Assembly (NCBI RefSeq): GCF_008801695.1
Contig: NZ_VZPF01000050.1
Span: forward strand, 1 to 38,489
Direction of reading: 5' to 3'
DNA: 38,489 nucleotides
DNA from: Pantoea stewartii subsp. stewartii
GTDB taxonomy: Bacteria; Pseudomonadota; Gammaproteobacteria; Enterobacterales; Enterobacteriaceae
Shown one piece after another: positions 28,172 through 38,054 of this stretch (within the stretch, counting starts at the first letter, position 1; each line of letters begins with the position of its first letter). A model generated the notes under the pieces. That model ran no database searches. It saw only the letters and a list, made by a program, of their open reading frames with translations, and had not been told where the DNA came from. A program made the position numbers and the translations under genes.

Positions 28172-29536
28172 ATGAACGATAACAAAATGACTCCGGTGGA
28201 GCTGCGCGCCACATGGGGCCTTGGCACGGTCTTTTCCCTGCGTATGCTGGGAATGTTTATGGTCCTGCCGGTATTGACCACCTATGGCATGGCGCTCCAG
28301 GGAGCGAGTGAAACCTTAATCGGTCTGGCCATTGGCATTTATGGCCTGGCTCAGGCCATTTTCCAGATCCCCTTTGGCCTGCTGTCCGATCGTATTGGAC
28401 GCAAGCCTCTGATTGTGGGCGGCCTGCTGCTGTTTGTCCTTGGCAGCGTGATTGCCGCCAGCACGGAATCCATTTGGGGCATCATCCTTGGCCGGGCGTT
28501 GCAGGGTTCGGGCGCGATTGCGGCCGCCGTGATGGCACTGCTGTCGGATTTAACGCGTGAACAGAACCGCACCAAAGCGATGGCGTTTATTGGCATCAGT
28601 TTTGGCGTTACCTTTGCGATTGCGATGGTGGTGGGACCGATTGTGACCCACGCGCTGGGCCTGCATGCGCTGTTCTGGATGATCGCAACGCTGGCGACGC
28701 TGGGTATTCTCATTACGCTTTGGGTGGTCCCCTCCTCCACTCAGCATGTCCTGAACCGTGAGTCGGGCATGGTGCGCGGCAGCTTTAAAAAAGTGCTGGC
28801 CAACCCGCGCCTGGTAAAACTGAATCTTGGCATCTTCTTTTTGCATATCCTGTTGATGTCGAGCTTTGTTGCGCTGCCCGACCAGTTTGAACAGGCGGGA
28901 TTACCGCCATCAGAACACTGGAAGGTCTATTTAACGACCATGCTGATCGCCTTTGCGGGCGTCGTGCCTTTTATCATTTATGCAGAAGTGAAGCGCAAAA
29001 TGAAGCGCGTCTTTGTCGGCTGTGTCGGCATGATGGTCATCGCAGAAATTGTTTTATGGGGCGCGCAGGGCCATTTCTGGACGCTGGTGCTCGGCGTACA
29101 GCTCTTCTTCCTCGCCTTTAACCTGATGGAAGCCATCCTGCCTTCCCTGGTCAGTAAGGAATCGCCTGCCGGTTACAAAGGGACAGCAATGGGGCTTTAC
29201 TCCACCAGCCAGTTTCTGGGCGTTGCGATCGGCGGAAGCCTGGGCGGTTGGGTGTTCGGTCATTTTGATGCGCAAACTGTGTTTATGGTGGGAGCGATTG
29301 TGGCGGCAATCTGGCTGTTCGTCAGTATGACCATGCAGGAACCGCCCTACGTCAGCAGTCTGCGCATTGTGCTGAGTGATGCGGCGCTGGCAGTACCGAA
29401 CCTGGAGAAGCGCCTGAAGGCCCAGCCTGGAGTGAACGCGGTGCTGATCGTACCGGAAGAAAAAAGCGCTTACATTAAGATAGACAGTAAGATCACCAGC
29501 CGACCGGAGCTTGAAGCCCTTATCGGCGGTGGCTAA
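28172..29536 (+). CDS. yajR: MFS transporter YajR
   Basis: 454-aa major facilitator transporter with 12 membrane helices. Motif A, GLLSDRIGRKPLIV, lies between helices 2 and 3. The C-terminal soluble extension (about 390-454) carries a ferredoxin-like YAM domain (LRIVLSDAALAVPNLEKRLKAQPGVNAVLIVPEEKSAYIKID), as in E. coli YajR of the same length. The start has AGAGGTAGGA upstream. The transport substrate is unknown. Confidence 0.93.
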   Translation: MNDNKMTPVELRATWGLGTVFSLRMLGMFMVLPVLTTYGMALQGASETLIGLAIGIYGLAQAIFQIPFGLLSDRIGRKPLIVGGLLLFVLGSVIAASTESIWGIILGRALQGSGAIAAAVMALLSDLTREQNRTKAMAFIGISFGVTFAIAMVVGPIVTHALGLHALFWMIATLATLGILITLWVVPSSTQHVLNRESGMVRGSFKKVLANPRLVKLNLGIFFLHILLMSSFVALPDQFEQAGLPPSEHWKVYLTTMLIAFAGVVPFIIYAEVKRKMKRVFVGCVGMMVIAEIVLWGAQGHFWTLVLGVQLFFLAFNLMEAILPSLVSKESPAGYKGTAMGLYSTSQFLGVAIGGSLGGWVFGHFDAQTVFMVGAIVAAIWLFVSMTMQEPPYVSSLRIVLSDAALAVPNLEKRLKAQPGVNAVLIVPEEKSAYIKIDSKITSRPELEALIGGG

Positions 29537-29548
29537 TCCCCTGCCCTC

Positions 29549-29578
29549 ACCGGGTTTGTCGTCTTTGACAGACCCGGT
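29549..29578 (+). terminator. Probable yajR terminator hairpin
   Basis: ACCGGGTTTGTC / GACAGACCCGGT, 12-nt arms with one imperfect pair, 13 nt past the yajR stop. It is followed by TTCCTCCC rather than a clean T-run. Confidence 0.6.
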
Positions 29579-29689
29579 TCCTCCCGTTTATCCCCGCGAA
29601 AAATGCGTCCCTCTGGTCACGCAGATTCCGTCACGGACATCAGCACCTTGCAGGGCAAAAGCGTTGCTGTCGCGGAAGGGGATCAGTGA

Positions 29690-29717
29690 CAGCCTGACTG
29701 GTGTCACAGTCAGGCTG
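29690..29717. repeat. Second hairpin between yajR and yajQ
   Basis: CAGCCTGACTG / CAGTCAGGCTG, a perfect 11-bp stem with a 6-nt loop. It is part of a run of three hairpins between the convergent genes. Confidence 0.6.
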
Positions 29718-29725
29718 CCAACCCG

Positions 29726-29751
29726 ACAGGATGCCTCAGAGGGCATCCTGT
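29726..29751. repeat. Third hairpin between yajR and yajQ
   Basis: ACAGGATGCC / GGCATCCTGT, a perfect 10-bp stem with a 6-nt loop, 23 nt from the yajQ stop. It may act as the yajQ terminator, but no T-run follows. Confidence 0.55.
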
Positions 29752-29773
29752 GCTCACGTGCTGAGCGGAGGGA

Positions 29774-30265
29774 TTAATCGCGGAAGTTTTTGAACTGGAA
29801 AGGCTGGCCCAGGTTGCCATTACGCACCAGCGCCATTGCGCCCTGTAAATCATCACGAGACTTACCCGTTACGCGCAGAGATTCGCCCTGAATCTGCGTC
29901 TGCACTTTCAGCTTGCTGTCTTTAATCAGCTTCACCAGCTTTTTCGCGACGTCGCTTTCAATGCCTTTTTTCATTTTGGCATCCACGCTCCAGCTTTTGC
30001 CGCTGTGTTCAATCTCTTCTGGTACTTCCAGCGCCGCGCCTTCAATACCGCGCTTGAGCATTTTCTCGCGCAGGATATCCACCAGCTGCTTTACCTGAAA
30101 ATCCGATTCACTGATGACCTTAATGGTTTCATTTTTTTCATTGAGTTCGTAACTGGCAGTGACGTTGCGAAAATCAAAACGCGTCGACAGTTCACGGTTA
30201 GCATTCTCTACTGCGTTGCGAACTTCCTGCATGTCGACTTCTGAAACGATATCGAAAGATGGCAT
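29774..30265 (-). CDS. yajQ: Nucleotide-binding protein YajQ
   Basis: 163-aa cytosolic protein of the YajQ/UPF0234 family with two ferredoxin-like domains. Members bind nucleotides, including cyclic di-GMP in some bacteria. [22 protein letters not shown], the central [21 protein letters not shown] and the end [11 protein letters not shown] match E. coli YajQ at equal length. The start is set by GGAGAAGAAGAG before the ATG; the open frame to 30298 is not conserved. Confidence 0.94.
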   Translation of the reverse strand: MPSFDIVSEVDMQEVRNAVENANRELSTRFDFRNVTASYELNEKNETIKVISESDFQVKQLVDILREKMLKRGIEGAALEVPEEIEHSGKSWSVDAKMKKGIESDVAKKLVKLIKDSKLKVQTQIQGESLRVTGKSRDDLQGAMALVRNGNLGQPFQFKNFRD

Positions 30266-30398
30266 CTCTTCTTCTCCTGAGGCTAAACTGGCATGCATAA
30301 TACGCGTCTTACGGCACTAAATAAAATCGCACTGTGTAGCGCTATACTTAACTCATTGCCACAGCGCATAAATAATAAGCCCGCGAGCGGGAGGCAGC

Positions 30399-31319
30399 AT
30401 GAAAATAACCGTATTAGGATGTGGCGCATTGGGCCAGGTGTGGCTCACCGCTCTTGCCCATTGCGGGCACGATGTCCAGGGCTGGTTACGCGTACCTCAG
30501 CCCTACTGCTCAGCAAATGTAATCGATCCGCTGGGGCGCGTGACGAACCGGACCTTCATTGCCAACGATCCGCTGTTTTTGGCGCAGAGCCAGCTGCTGT
30601 TGGTGACGCTGAAAGCCCCGCAGGTATCAACGGCCGTAAAAAATCTGGAAAGCGTGATGTCAGAAAACTGCCCGGTTTTGCTGTTGCACAATGGCATGGG
30701 CACGCTTGGCGAATTAAAAGGTCTGACGCAGCCGCTGTTACGCGGTATTACCACGCACGCCGCAATGCGGGATGGCACGGTCATTAAGCACGTCGCCACG
30801 GGCGTCACCCATATTGGTCCCGGCAACCGTAAAAGCGAGCACTGGAGTGAGGTCGCCGATGTGCTGCACGAAGCGCTGCCCGATGTCGCCTGGCATGACA
30901 ATATCCGGGCGGCCTGCTGGCGTAAGCTGGCGGTAAACTGTGTGATCAACCCACTCAGCGTGGTTTACGACTGTCAGAATGGCGCACTGCGTCAGCATCA
31001 GGCCGACATCATCACCTTATGTGACGAAATCAGTTGGGTTATGGAGCGTGAAGGCCAGTCCGTGGCCAGCCAGAGCCTGCAGGATCAGGTGCTGAATGTG
31101 ATTGAGACGACCGCCGCCAACACTTCATCAATGCTGCAGGATATACGCGTTCAGCGACTGACGGAAATTGAATACATCACCGGCTTTCTGCTGCGTCGCG
31201 CACGCACTCACGGCTTAGTGTTACCTGAAAACACCCGGCTGTACGACATGATTAAACGCAAGGAGTCTTATTATGGGCGCGAACGCCTCGGTACTGGTCT
31301 GTCTGGCTCATGGCAGTGA
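30399..31319 (+). CDS. panE: 2-dehydropantoate 2-reductase (ketopantoate reductase)
   Basis: 306-aa NADPH-dependent enzyme of pantothenate/CoA synthesis that reduces ketopantoate to pantoate. The N-terminal Rossmann motif is [11 protein letters not shown]. The catalytic lysine is in [15 protein letters not shown] and the downstream Asn/Ser/Glu substrate region in [22 protein letters not shown]. It has a good GGGAGG ribosome-binding site. The 3' end overlaps yajL by 47 bp, so the two are probably co-transcribed. Confidence 0.95.
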   Translation: MKITVLGCGALGQVWLTALAHCGHDVQGWLRVPQPYCSANVIDPLGRVTNRTFIANDPLFLAQSQLLLVTLKAPQVSTAVKNLESVMSENCPVLLLHNGMGTLGELKGLTQPLLRGITTHAAMRDGTVIKHVATGVTHIGPGNRKSEHWSEVADVLHEALPDVAWHDNIRAACWRKLAVNCVINPLSVVYDCQNGALRQHQADIITLCDEISWVMEREGQSVASQSLQDQVLNVIETTAANTSSMLQDIRVQRLTEIEYITGFLLRRARTHGLVLPENTRLYDMIKRKESYYGRERLGTGLSGSWQ

Positions 31320-31872
31320 AGAGACGGAAGCCGTTACCACACTCGATCTGCTGGTCCGTGGCGGGATAAAGACGGTGACCGCCAGCGTGGAAAGCGATGG
31401 CTGCCGTGAAATCGTCTGTTCGCGCGGCGTTCGCCTGCTGGCCGACGTCCCGCTGGTCGAGGTGGCGGACAACGCCTACGATGCCATTGTCCTGCCCGGC
31501 GGACTAAAAGGAGCCGAGACATTTCGTGACAGTCCGCTGTTGGTTGAAACCGTACGCCAGTTTCATTTGTCAGGACGTATTGTTGCGGCCATCTGCGCAG
31601 CCGCTGGCACGGTACTGGTGCCGCATAACCTGTTTCCGGTCGGCAATATGACAGGGTTCCCCGGTTTAAAGTCCACCATACCGGAAGAGAAATGGATGGA
31701 ACGTCGTGTCGTCTGGGATCCGCGAGTCAATTTGCTCACCAGTCAGGGACCGGGCACGGCGATGGATTTTGCGTTGAAATTAATTGATTTGCTAGCAGGC
31801 AGTGATAAAGCACGTGAGGTCGCGGCACAACTGGTGCTGGCGCCGGGTATTTACGACTATCAGGCCAGTTAA
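31273..31872 (+). CDS. yajL: DJ-1/PfpI-family chaperone/deglycase YajL
   Basis: 199-aa DJ-1 superfamily protein, a bacterial homologue of human DJ-1 (PARK7), which protects proteins against oxidative and glyoxal damage. The reactive cysteine of the nucleophile elbow is in [11 protein letters not shown], and the conserved glutamate is in [17 protein letters not shown]. The start ATG at 31273 has AAGGAGT 6 nt upstream and lies inside panE (47-bp overlap). E. coli YajL is 196 aa. Confidence 0.94.
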   Translation: MGANASVLVCLAHGSEETEAVTTLDLLVRGGIKTVTASVESDGCREIVCSRGVRLLADVPLVEVADNAYDAIVLPGGLKGAETFRDSPLLVETVRQFHLSGRIVAAICAAAGTVLVPHNLFPVGNMTGFPGLKSTIPEEKWMERRVVWDPRVNLLTSQGPGTAMDFALKLIDLLAGSDKAREVAAQLVLAPGIYDYQAS

Positions 31873-31901
31873 GTCGCCGGTTCAGACGCCTGCCGGACGC
31901 T

Positions 31902-31939
31902 CTGTGCTCGTCTTGCCCTGGTATGCAAGGCGAGCACAG
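31902..31939. terminator. Convergent hairpin between yajL and thiI
   Basis: 15-bp stem CTGTGCTCGTCTTGC / GCAAGGCGAGCACAG with one G-U pair and an 8-nt loop. It is followed at 31945-31961 by a 17-nt palindrome, AGCGGTCAGTGACCGCT. T-runs are absent. Confidence 0.6.
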
Positions 31940-31968
31940 GGGGAAGCGGTCAGTGACCGCTATGCGGA

Positions 31969-33417
31969 TTACGGACGATATACCTTCACGTTTTTAAATC
32001 CCTGCTCATGCAGATAGAGCGCCTGTAATTTACTCATCACACCGCGATCGCAGTACAACAGCCAGGTTTTGTTCTGATCAAGGTCGCCAAACTGCGTACT
32101 GAGTTTGTAGAAAGGCATCGACTTCAACTCCGTTCCCGCCAGCTGTAGCGGTTTGTCTTCCTGCTCATCCACCGAGCGGATATCCAGCACGCTGTCGTTT
32201 TCGTTCAGCAAGCCGACCGTCTCAACCTCAACCACCTCTTCCTGCGTCTGCTCCGCGATTTCGCGAATATCCACATTGGTCGCCTCGGCCACCATGCGTT
32301 CCAGAATCGCGAAATCAAACTGGCTTTCTTCGGCTTCGATTTTGCCTTTTACCGCTTTGACCGTCGGGCTTTTCGAAATCACGCCACAATATTCCGGCAT
32401 GGTGCTGGCAAAGTCTTCGGTGCCGATTTCACGCGCCACTTTAATAATGTGCTCTTTGTCGTGGGAAATCAGCGGACGCAAAATCAACGTATCGGAGGCA
32501 TTGTCGATCAGTCGCAGATTGGTCAGCGTCTGGCTGGAGACCTGCCCCACCGCTTCACCTGTGACCAGGGCCTGTACGCCATAACGCTCCGCCACCATTG
32601 AGGCTGCACGGACCATCATACGTTTCAGCACCACGCCCATTTGACCGTCGTCGATTTTTTCTAAAATTTCGCCGACAACTGGCTCAAAGTTGATTGCCAC
32701 AAAACGTACACGGTGCGAACGGCCAAAGCGGTTCCACAGATAATGGGCGACCTGACGTACGCCGATTTCATGTGCCGCGCCGCCCAGGTTAAAGAAGCAG
32801 TAGTGAACGCGGCTGCCACGACGCATCAGCATGTAGCTGGAAACGCCGGAGTCAAATCCACCCGAGATCAGCGACAGCACATCTTCCTGGGTACCAATCG
32901 GGAAGCCGCCCAGCCCTTCATAGCGTGCGGTGACCAGCGTTAAGCGGTTTTCTTCCACTTCGAGGTTAACCGTCACCTCAGGTTTCTTAAGCTGAACGGT
33001 GGCGCTGGCGATGTGCTGATTTAGCCCGCCGCCAACATAGCGCTCGACGTCCTGCGAACTGAAGCTGTGTTTGCCACGGCGCTTAACCCGCACGCAAAAG
33101 GTTTTGTTTTCCAGGCTGTCGCGATACTGTGCCAGCGTCTGCTCGAAAATATCGTGGATGTCGGTATATTCCCGCTCTTCAACCGCAAGGACATGATGAA
33201 TACCCGGGATGCGCATCAGCTCATCGGGAATAATCTGCCGCATGGCTTCATCTTTGCAGCGCACTTCAATATGATCCCAAAAACGCACCACCGCGATCTC
33301 ATCGCTGACCGTTTTGAGCACGTTGCGGATATTACTGGCAAGAATCTTAATAAAGCGCAGACGCACCGACTGACTCTTGATGGTGATTTCAGGAAATAAC
33401 TTGACGATAAACTTCAT
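31969..33417 (-). CDS. thiI: tRNA 4-thiouridine synthase / thiamine sulfur transferase ThiI
   Basis: 482-aa enzyme that makes 4-thiouridine at tRNA position 8 and supplies sulfur for thiamine thiazole. Order: N-terminal ferredoxin-like and THUMP domains (about 1-165), PP-loop ATPase with [12 protein letters not shown], then a C-terminal rhodanese domain with active-site Cys456 in WLLYCDRGV. The second redox cysteine is in [12 protein letters not shown] (Cys344 in E. coli). Length equals E. coli ThiI. Divergent from xseB. Confidence 0.97.
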   Translation of the reverse strand: MKFIVKLFPEITIKSQSVRLRFIKILASNIRNVLKTVSDEIAVVRFWDHIEVRCKDEAMRQIIPDELMRIPGIHHVLAVEEREYTDIHDIFEQTLAQYRDSLENKTFCVRVKRRGKHSFSSQDVERYVGGGLNQHIASATVQLKKPEVTVNLEVEENRLTLVTARYEGLGGFPIGTQEDVLSLISGGFDSGVSSYMLMRRGSRVHYCFFNLGGAAHEIGVRQVAHYLWNRFGRSHRVRFVAINFEPVVGEILEKIDDGQMGVVLKRMMVRAASMVAERYGVQALVTGEAVGQVSSQTLTNLRLIDNASDTLILRPLISHDKEHIIKVAREIGTEDFASTMPEYCGVISKSPTVKAVKGKIEAEESQFDFAILERMVAEATNVDIREIAEQTQEEVVEVETVGLLNENDSVLDIRSVDEQEDKPLQLAGTELKSMPFYKLSTQFGDLDQNKTWLLYCDRGVMSKLQALYLHEQGFKNVKVYRP

Positions 33418-33649
33418 GGCAATACAGCTTCGTTGGGCAAATAAGTGCTAAAACAGGCTGCACTTAGCTGATAAGATCATAAAATTGCGGGGTGACAGGC
33501 GCATCCGCATCCGAGGCGCGAGAGTATATCACCTTTACCCGGTGACTGCTTCTGCAACAGCATGCACATTGATTATTTTGCTAATCATTCTCTCTCAGCT
33601 ACCATGACCGATTGCAAGATAACGTTCCAACCGTGAGTCGACACGAAAT

Positions 33650-33892
33650 ATGCCGAAAAAAGCCGAACAGCCAGCCAGCTTTGAAACGTCATTGCAGCAG
33701 CTGGAGCAGATTGTTAATCGTCTGGAAAGTGGTGAACTTCCGTTGGAAGACGCCCTGAATGAATTTGAGCGCGGCGTACAGTTAGCGCGCAATGGCCAGC
33801 AAACGTTGCAGCAAGCCGAGCAGCGCGTGCGCATTCTCCTCAGCGACGATAACGATGCCGACCTCTCCTCTTTCACGCCGGAAAACAACTAA
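33650..33892 (+). CDS. xseB: Exodeoxyribonuclease VII small subunit
   Basis: 80-aa helical small subunit of the single-strand nuclease ExoVII, identical in length to E. coli XseB. The conserved core is [37 protein letters not shown]. Its TAA shares one base with the ispA ATG, so xseB-ispA-dxs form the usual coupled operon. Confidence 0.96.
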   Translation: MPKKAEQPASFETSLQQLEQIVNRLESGELPLEDALNEFERGVQLARNGQQTLQQAEQRVRILLSDDNDADLSSFTPENN

Positions 33893-34791
33893 TGGATTTT
33901 CCTGAACTGCTCAATGCGTATCACCAGCAGGTGAACCACGCGTTGATGGGCTACCTGGATGCCCTCCCTTTTCAGAGTTCTCCTCTGGTGAATGCCATGC
34001 AGTATGGGGCACTATTAGGTGGCAAACGCATGCGCCCGTTTCTGGTTTACGCAATCGGCACCATGCTCAATGCGAATAAAGCCAGTCTCGATGTGCCTGC
34101 AGCGGCTGTCGAATGTATTCACGCCTATTCACTGATTCATGACGATTTGCCGGCAATGGACGATGATGCGTTACGTCGTGGGCAACCGACCTGCCATATC
34201 AAATATGGTGAAGATACCGCCATTCTTGCCGGTGATGCGCTACAAACGCTTGCCTTTTCTATTCTGGCCGACCAGCCCATGCCGGGCGTGAGTGCGGAAT
34301 ACCGCCTCGCTATGCTGTCAGAGCTGGCCAGGGCCAGCGGCGTAGCGGGCATGTGCGGCGGGCAGGCGCTGGATCTGGCGGCAGAAGGTCAGTCTGTCGA
34401 TCTTCATCAACTGGAACAGATCCATCGTCACAAAACGGGGGCGTTGATTCGCTCAGCCGTGCGACTCGGTGCCTTTGCTGCCGGCGACGCGGGCCGTGAA
34501 GCGCTGCCGTATCTTGACCGCTATGCGGATGCCATCGGCCTGGCCTTTCAGGTGCAGGATGACATCCTGGATGTGACGGGCGACACAGCCGTTATCGGAA
34601 AACGTCAAGGTGCCGATCAAGATCTTGGAAAAAGCACCTATCCTTCATTGATGGGTCTGGATAATGCCCGGATTAAGGCACTGGATTTATACCAGGAAGC
34701 CGTGGATGCTTTGCACATGCTCTCTGCAAAATCCTATGACACCTCTGCCCTGAAGGCGCTGGCGCGCTTCGTAATTGAACGCGATAAATAA
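33892..34791 (+). CDS. ispA: Farnesyl diphosphate synthase
   Basis: 299-aa trans-prenyltransferase condensing IPP with DMAPP and GPP to give farnesyl diphosphate for undecaprenyl, quinone and haem O synthesis. The first aspartate-rich motif is [15 protein letters not shown], the second is [13 protein letters not shown], and the substrate motif GGKRMRP is intact. Translation is coupled to xseB. Confidence 0.97.
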   Translation: MDFPELLNAYHQQVNHALMGYLDALPFQSSPLVNAMQYGALLGGKRMRPFLVYAIGTMLNANKASLDVPAAAVECIHAYSLIHDDLPAMDDDALRRGQPTCHIKYGEDTAILAGDALQTLAFSILADQPMPGVSAEYRLAMLSELARASGVAGMCGGQALDLAAEGQSVDLHQLEQIHRHKTGALIRSAVRLGAFAAGDAGREALPYLDRYADAIGLAFQVQDDILDVTGDTAVIGKRQGADQDLGKSTYPSLMGLDNARIKALDLYQEAVDALHMLSAKSYDTSALKALARFVIERDK

Positions 34792-34810
34792 CTTCCATGA
34801 TGAGTCACTG

Positions 34811-36676
34811 ATGAGTTTTGATACTACAAAATACCCGACACTGGCGCAGGCAGAAACGGTACAGGCACTGCGTGCCCTGCCTAAAGAAAAATTGCCTGCG
34901 CTCTGCAATGAGCTGCGCCAGTATTTATTAGACAGCGTGAGCCGCTCAAGCGGCCATTTTGCGTCGGGCCTGGGCGTGGTCGAGCTGACGGTGGCGCTGC
35001 ATTACGTCTATAACACACCGTTCGACCACCTCGTGTGGGACGTCGGTCATCAGGCTTATCCGCATAAAATTTTAACCGGCCGCCGAGATCGCATTGGATC
35101 GATTCGGCAAAAGAATGGCGTGCACCCCTTTCCGTGGCGGGGAGAAAGTGAATACGACGTCCTGAGCGTCGGTCACTCCTCAACCTCCATCAGTGCCGGG
35201 CTGGGCATGGCTGCTGCGGCCGAACGGGAAGGTAAAGGGCGCCGTACCGCCTGTATTATCGGCGACGGTGCCATCACCGCAGGCATGGCCTTTGAGGCCA
35301 TGAACCACGCGGGCGATATTAAACCCGATATGCTGGTTATCCTGAACGACAACGAAATGTCGATTTCTGAAAACGTCGGGGCGCTGAATAACCGCCTGGC
35401 ACAGATTTTATCGGGTAAGACCTACGCGCGTCTGCGCGAAGGAGGCAAGCGCGTACTGACCGGCCTGCCGCCGATTAAAGAGTTGGTAAAACGCACCGAA
35501 GAACACCTGAAAGGCATGGTGGTGCCGGGCACCCTGTTTGAAGAACTGGGGTTCAATTATATCGGGCCGGTCGATGGTCATGATGTCCTGACGCTGGTGA
35601 ATACGCTGACGAATATGCGTAGCCTGAAAGGCCCGCAGTTCCTGCATATTATGACGAAAAAGGGTAAAGGTTATGCCCCGGCAGAGCAGGATCCGATCGC
35701 CTGGCATGCGGTGCCCAAATTTGATGTCGCCAGCGGCGAACTGCCTAAGAGCGCCGAAGGATTGCCGAGTTATTCGAAGATATTCGGTAACTGGCTGTGC
35801 GAAACGGCGGCTGACGACGCGAAGCTGATGGCGATTACGCCCGCCATGCGCGAAGGGTCGGGTATGGTAGGATTCTCCCGCAAGTATCCCAACCAGTATT
35901 TTGACGTTGCCATTGCCGAACAGCACGCCGTGACCTTTGCGGCGGGCCTGGCCATTGGGGGCTATAAACCGGTTGTTGCGATTTACTCCACCTTCCTGCA
36001 GCGCGCCTACGATCAGGTTATTCACGATGTCGCGATTCAGAAGCTTCCGGTCCTGTTCGCGATTGACCGTGGCGGCATCGTTGGGGCCGACGGCCAGACG
36101 CATCAGGGTGCCTTTGATCTCGCCTATCTGCGCTGCATTCCGGATATGGTCATCATGACGCCGAGCGATGAGGACGAATGCCGCCAGATGCTTTATACCG
36201 GCTATCACTATCAGGCAGGTCCGGCTGCCGTGCGTTATCCACGCGGAACCGGCACTGGCGTTGCTCTGACGCCACTGCAAAGCCTGCCGCTGGGCAAAGG
36301 TGTGGTTAAACGTCGGGGCGAAAAGCTGGCGATCCTTAACTTCGGTACACTGCTGCCTGAAGCCAGCCACGTTGCCGAAGCGCTGAACGCCACTCTGGTG
36401 GATATGCGTTTTGTTAAACCGCTGGATGAAGCGTTAATTACCGAACTGGCCGCACAGCATGAGTCGTTGATTACGCTGGAAGAAGGCGCGATTAAGGGCG
36501 GCGCAGGCAGCGGCGTCAACGAGTTCGTGATGGCGAAATGTCTGGGCATTCCCGTTCTCAATATTGGCCTGCCTGACGAGTTCATTCCCCCGGGCACGCA
36601 GGAAGAGATGCGTCACGACTACCACCTGGACGCAGACGGTATTCAGCAGCAAATCAGTCACTGGCTGGCGCAGTAG
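34811..36676 (+). CDS. dxs: 1-deoxy-D-xylulose-5-phosphate synthase
   Basis: 621-aa thiamine-diphosphate enzyme, the first step of the MEP isoprenoid pathway (pyruvate plus glyceraldehyde-3-phosphate). The thiamine-diphosphate motif runs from [16 protein letters not shown] to [10 protein letters not shown]. The early active-site His is in [10 protein letters not shown], and the catalytic glutamate is in [15 protein letters not shown]. The start [13 protein letters not shown] matches E. coli. An earlier ATG at 34775 would overlap ispA and is not conserved. It begins 19 bp after ispA. Confidence 0.97.
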   Translation: MSFDTTKYPTLAQAETVQALRALPKEKLPALCNELRQYLLDSVSRSSGHFASGLGVVELTVALHYVYNTPFDHLVWDVGHQAYPHKILTGRRDRIGSIRQKNGVHPFPWRGESEYDVLSVGHSSTSISAGLGMAAAAEREGKGRRTACIIGDGAITAGMAFEAMNHAGDIKPDMLVILNDNEMSISENVGALNNRLAQILSGKTYARLREGGKRVLTGLPPIKELVKRTEEHLKGMVVPGTLFEELGFNYIGPVDGHDVLTLVNTLTNMRSLKGPQFLHIMTKKGKGYAPAEQDPIAWHAVPKFDVASGELPKSAEGLPSYSKIFGNWLCETAADDAKLMAITPAMREGSGMVGFSRKYPNQYFDVAIAEQHAVTFAAGLAIGGYKPVVAIYSTFLQRAYDQVIHDVAIQKLPVLFAIDRGGIVGADGQTHQGAFDLAYLRCIPDMVIMTPSDEDECRQMLYTGYHYQAGPAAVRYPRGTGTGVALTPLQSLPLGKGVVKRRGEKLAILNFGTLLPEASHVAEALNATLVDMRFVKPLDEALITELAAQHESLITLEEGAIKGGAGSGVNEFVMAKCLGIPVLNIGLPDEFIPPGTQEEMRHDYHLDADGIQQQISHWLAQ

Positions 36677-36686
36677 TTCCCCTCCC

Positions 36687-36706
36687 CCGCTCTCTGCGGA
36701 GAGCGG
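36687..36706. terminator. Hairpin downstream of dxs
   Basis: CCGCTCTC / GAGAGCGG stem with a 4-nt loop, 11 nt past dxs. No T-run, so it is a tentative terminator. Confidence 0.5.
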
Positions 36707-36724
36707 TATTCCTGCTATGCTTAA

Positions 36725-37064
<340 letters not shown>

Positions 37065-37067
37065 CGC

Positions 37068-37691
37068 GTGAAACACCGGACATGGCTCCTTGAGGTACTT
37101 CGCCTCCACTTTGAAGAAAAACTGCCACGCATTGAGGCTGGACGCCGGTTGGGCATCCCCAAAACCACGGCCTGCGATCTCTTTGTTCGCTTCAGGAAGG
37201 CCGGTCTCTCCTGGCCTTTGCCGCCACGGATCAACGCCAAAAATCTGGATAAGCGGCTTTACCAACAGACATCCAGAAAATCATCCGTTCTTCCCCTAGC
37301 CCCTGCTCCCTGTGAAATCCCTGTCGCCCGCAAACAACCACGACGTCCCAACTTCCCCCGCGATTTCAAAATCGCACTGGTGGCGCAGTCGATGCAGCCC
37401 GGCGTCAGCGTGGCACAGCTTGCCCGTGAAAATAACATCAATGACAATCTCCTGTTCAACTGGCGGCGTCGTTATCAGCAGGAGCTGTCAGGGACTCCTG
37501 CCAGCACGCCAGCACTGATCCCCGTGGCGCTGACCGCTACCGAAAGACCGGCGAGCCCGCTGACACCCTCTGCGGAAGAGTCTCCCTGCTGTGAGCTGGT
37601 CCTGCCCGCCGGAACGCTTCGTATCAGTGGAAAGCTGACGCCTGAGCTGCTGCAGACGCTCATCCGGGAAATGCAGGGAGGGACCCGGTGA
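37068..37691 (+). CDS. tnpA: IS66-family TnpA with N-terminal helix-turn-helix extension
   Basis: 207-aa accessory protein starting at GTG. The usual IS66 TnpA helix-turn-helix occupies about residues 95-145 (NFPRDFKIALVAQSMQPGVSVAQLARENNINDNLLFNWRRRY). An additional N-terminal segment (1-55) contains a second helix-turn-helix-like stretch, AGRRLGIPKTTACDLFVRFR. Typical TnpA is shorter (about 110-140 aa). The C-terminal ELVLPAGTLRISGKLTPELLQTLIREM is typical of the family. Its stop overlaps the tnpB GTG start. I see no clear ribosome-binding site. Confidence 0.82.
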   Translation: MKHRTWLLEVLRLHFEEKLPRIEAGRRLGIPKTTACDLFVRFRKAGLSWPLPPRINAKNLDKRLYQQTSRKSSVLPLAPAPCEIPVARKQPRRPNFPRDFKIALVAQSMQPGVSVAQLARENNINDNLLFNWRRRYQQELSGTPASTPALIPVALTATERPASPLTPSAEESPCCELVLPAGTLRISGKLTPELLQTLIREMQGGTR

Positions 37692-38035
37692 TATCACTTC
37701 CTGCAGGTTCCCGCATCTGGCTGGTTGCCGGCATCACCGACATGCGCAACGGCTTCAATGGTCTGGCTTCCAGGGTGCAGAATACGTTACGGGATGACCC
37801 GTTCAGCGGGCATCTGTTCATCTTCCGCGGCCGGCGCGGCGACATGATAAAGGTACTGTGGGCCGACCGGGACGGCCTGTGCATGTTTACCAAAAGGCTG
37901 GAACGTGGCCGCTTCGTCTGGCCGGTGACCCGTGACGGCAAAATCCACCTGACGCCTGCGCAGCTGTCCATGCTGCTGGAAGGCATTAACTGGAAGCATC
38001 CCCAGCGGACGGAACGCCCTGGAATACGCATATAA
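37688..38035 (+). CDS. tnpB: IS66-family accessory protein TnpB
   Basis: 115-aa IS66 Orf2 protein, required with TnpA and TnpC for transposition. Hallmarks are RIWLVAGITDMRNGFNGLA, GHLFIFRGRRGDMIKVLWAD and DGLCMFTKRLERGRFVWP. It starts at GTG overlapping the tnpA stop by 3 bp and is complete. Confidence 0.95.
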   Translation: MISLPAGSRIWLVAGITDMRNGFNGLASRVQNTLRDDPFSGHLFIFRGRRGDMIKVLWADRDGLCMFTKRLERGRFVWPVTRDGKIHLTPAQLSMLLEGINWKHPQRTERPGIRI

Positions 38036-38054
38036 CCTGCTGTAAAGTGGGGTT

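Noticed and set aside
30293..30787. 164-codon plus-strand open frame overlapping panE
   Set aside because: It is in another frame of panE, which has clear homology and a good ribosome-binding site.
35408..36370. 320-codon open frame on the minus strand inside dxs
   Set aside because: It is a shadow of the strongly conserved dxs frame, with no plausible start signal or family resemblance.
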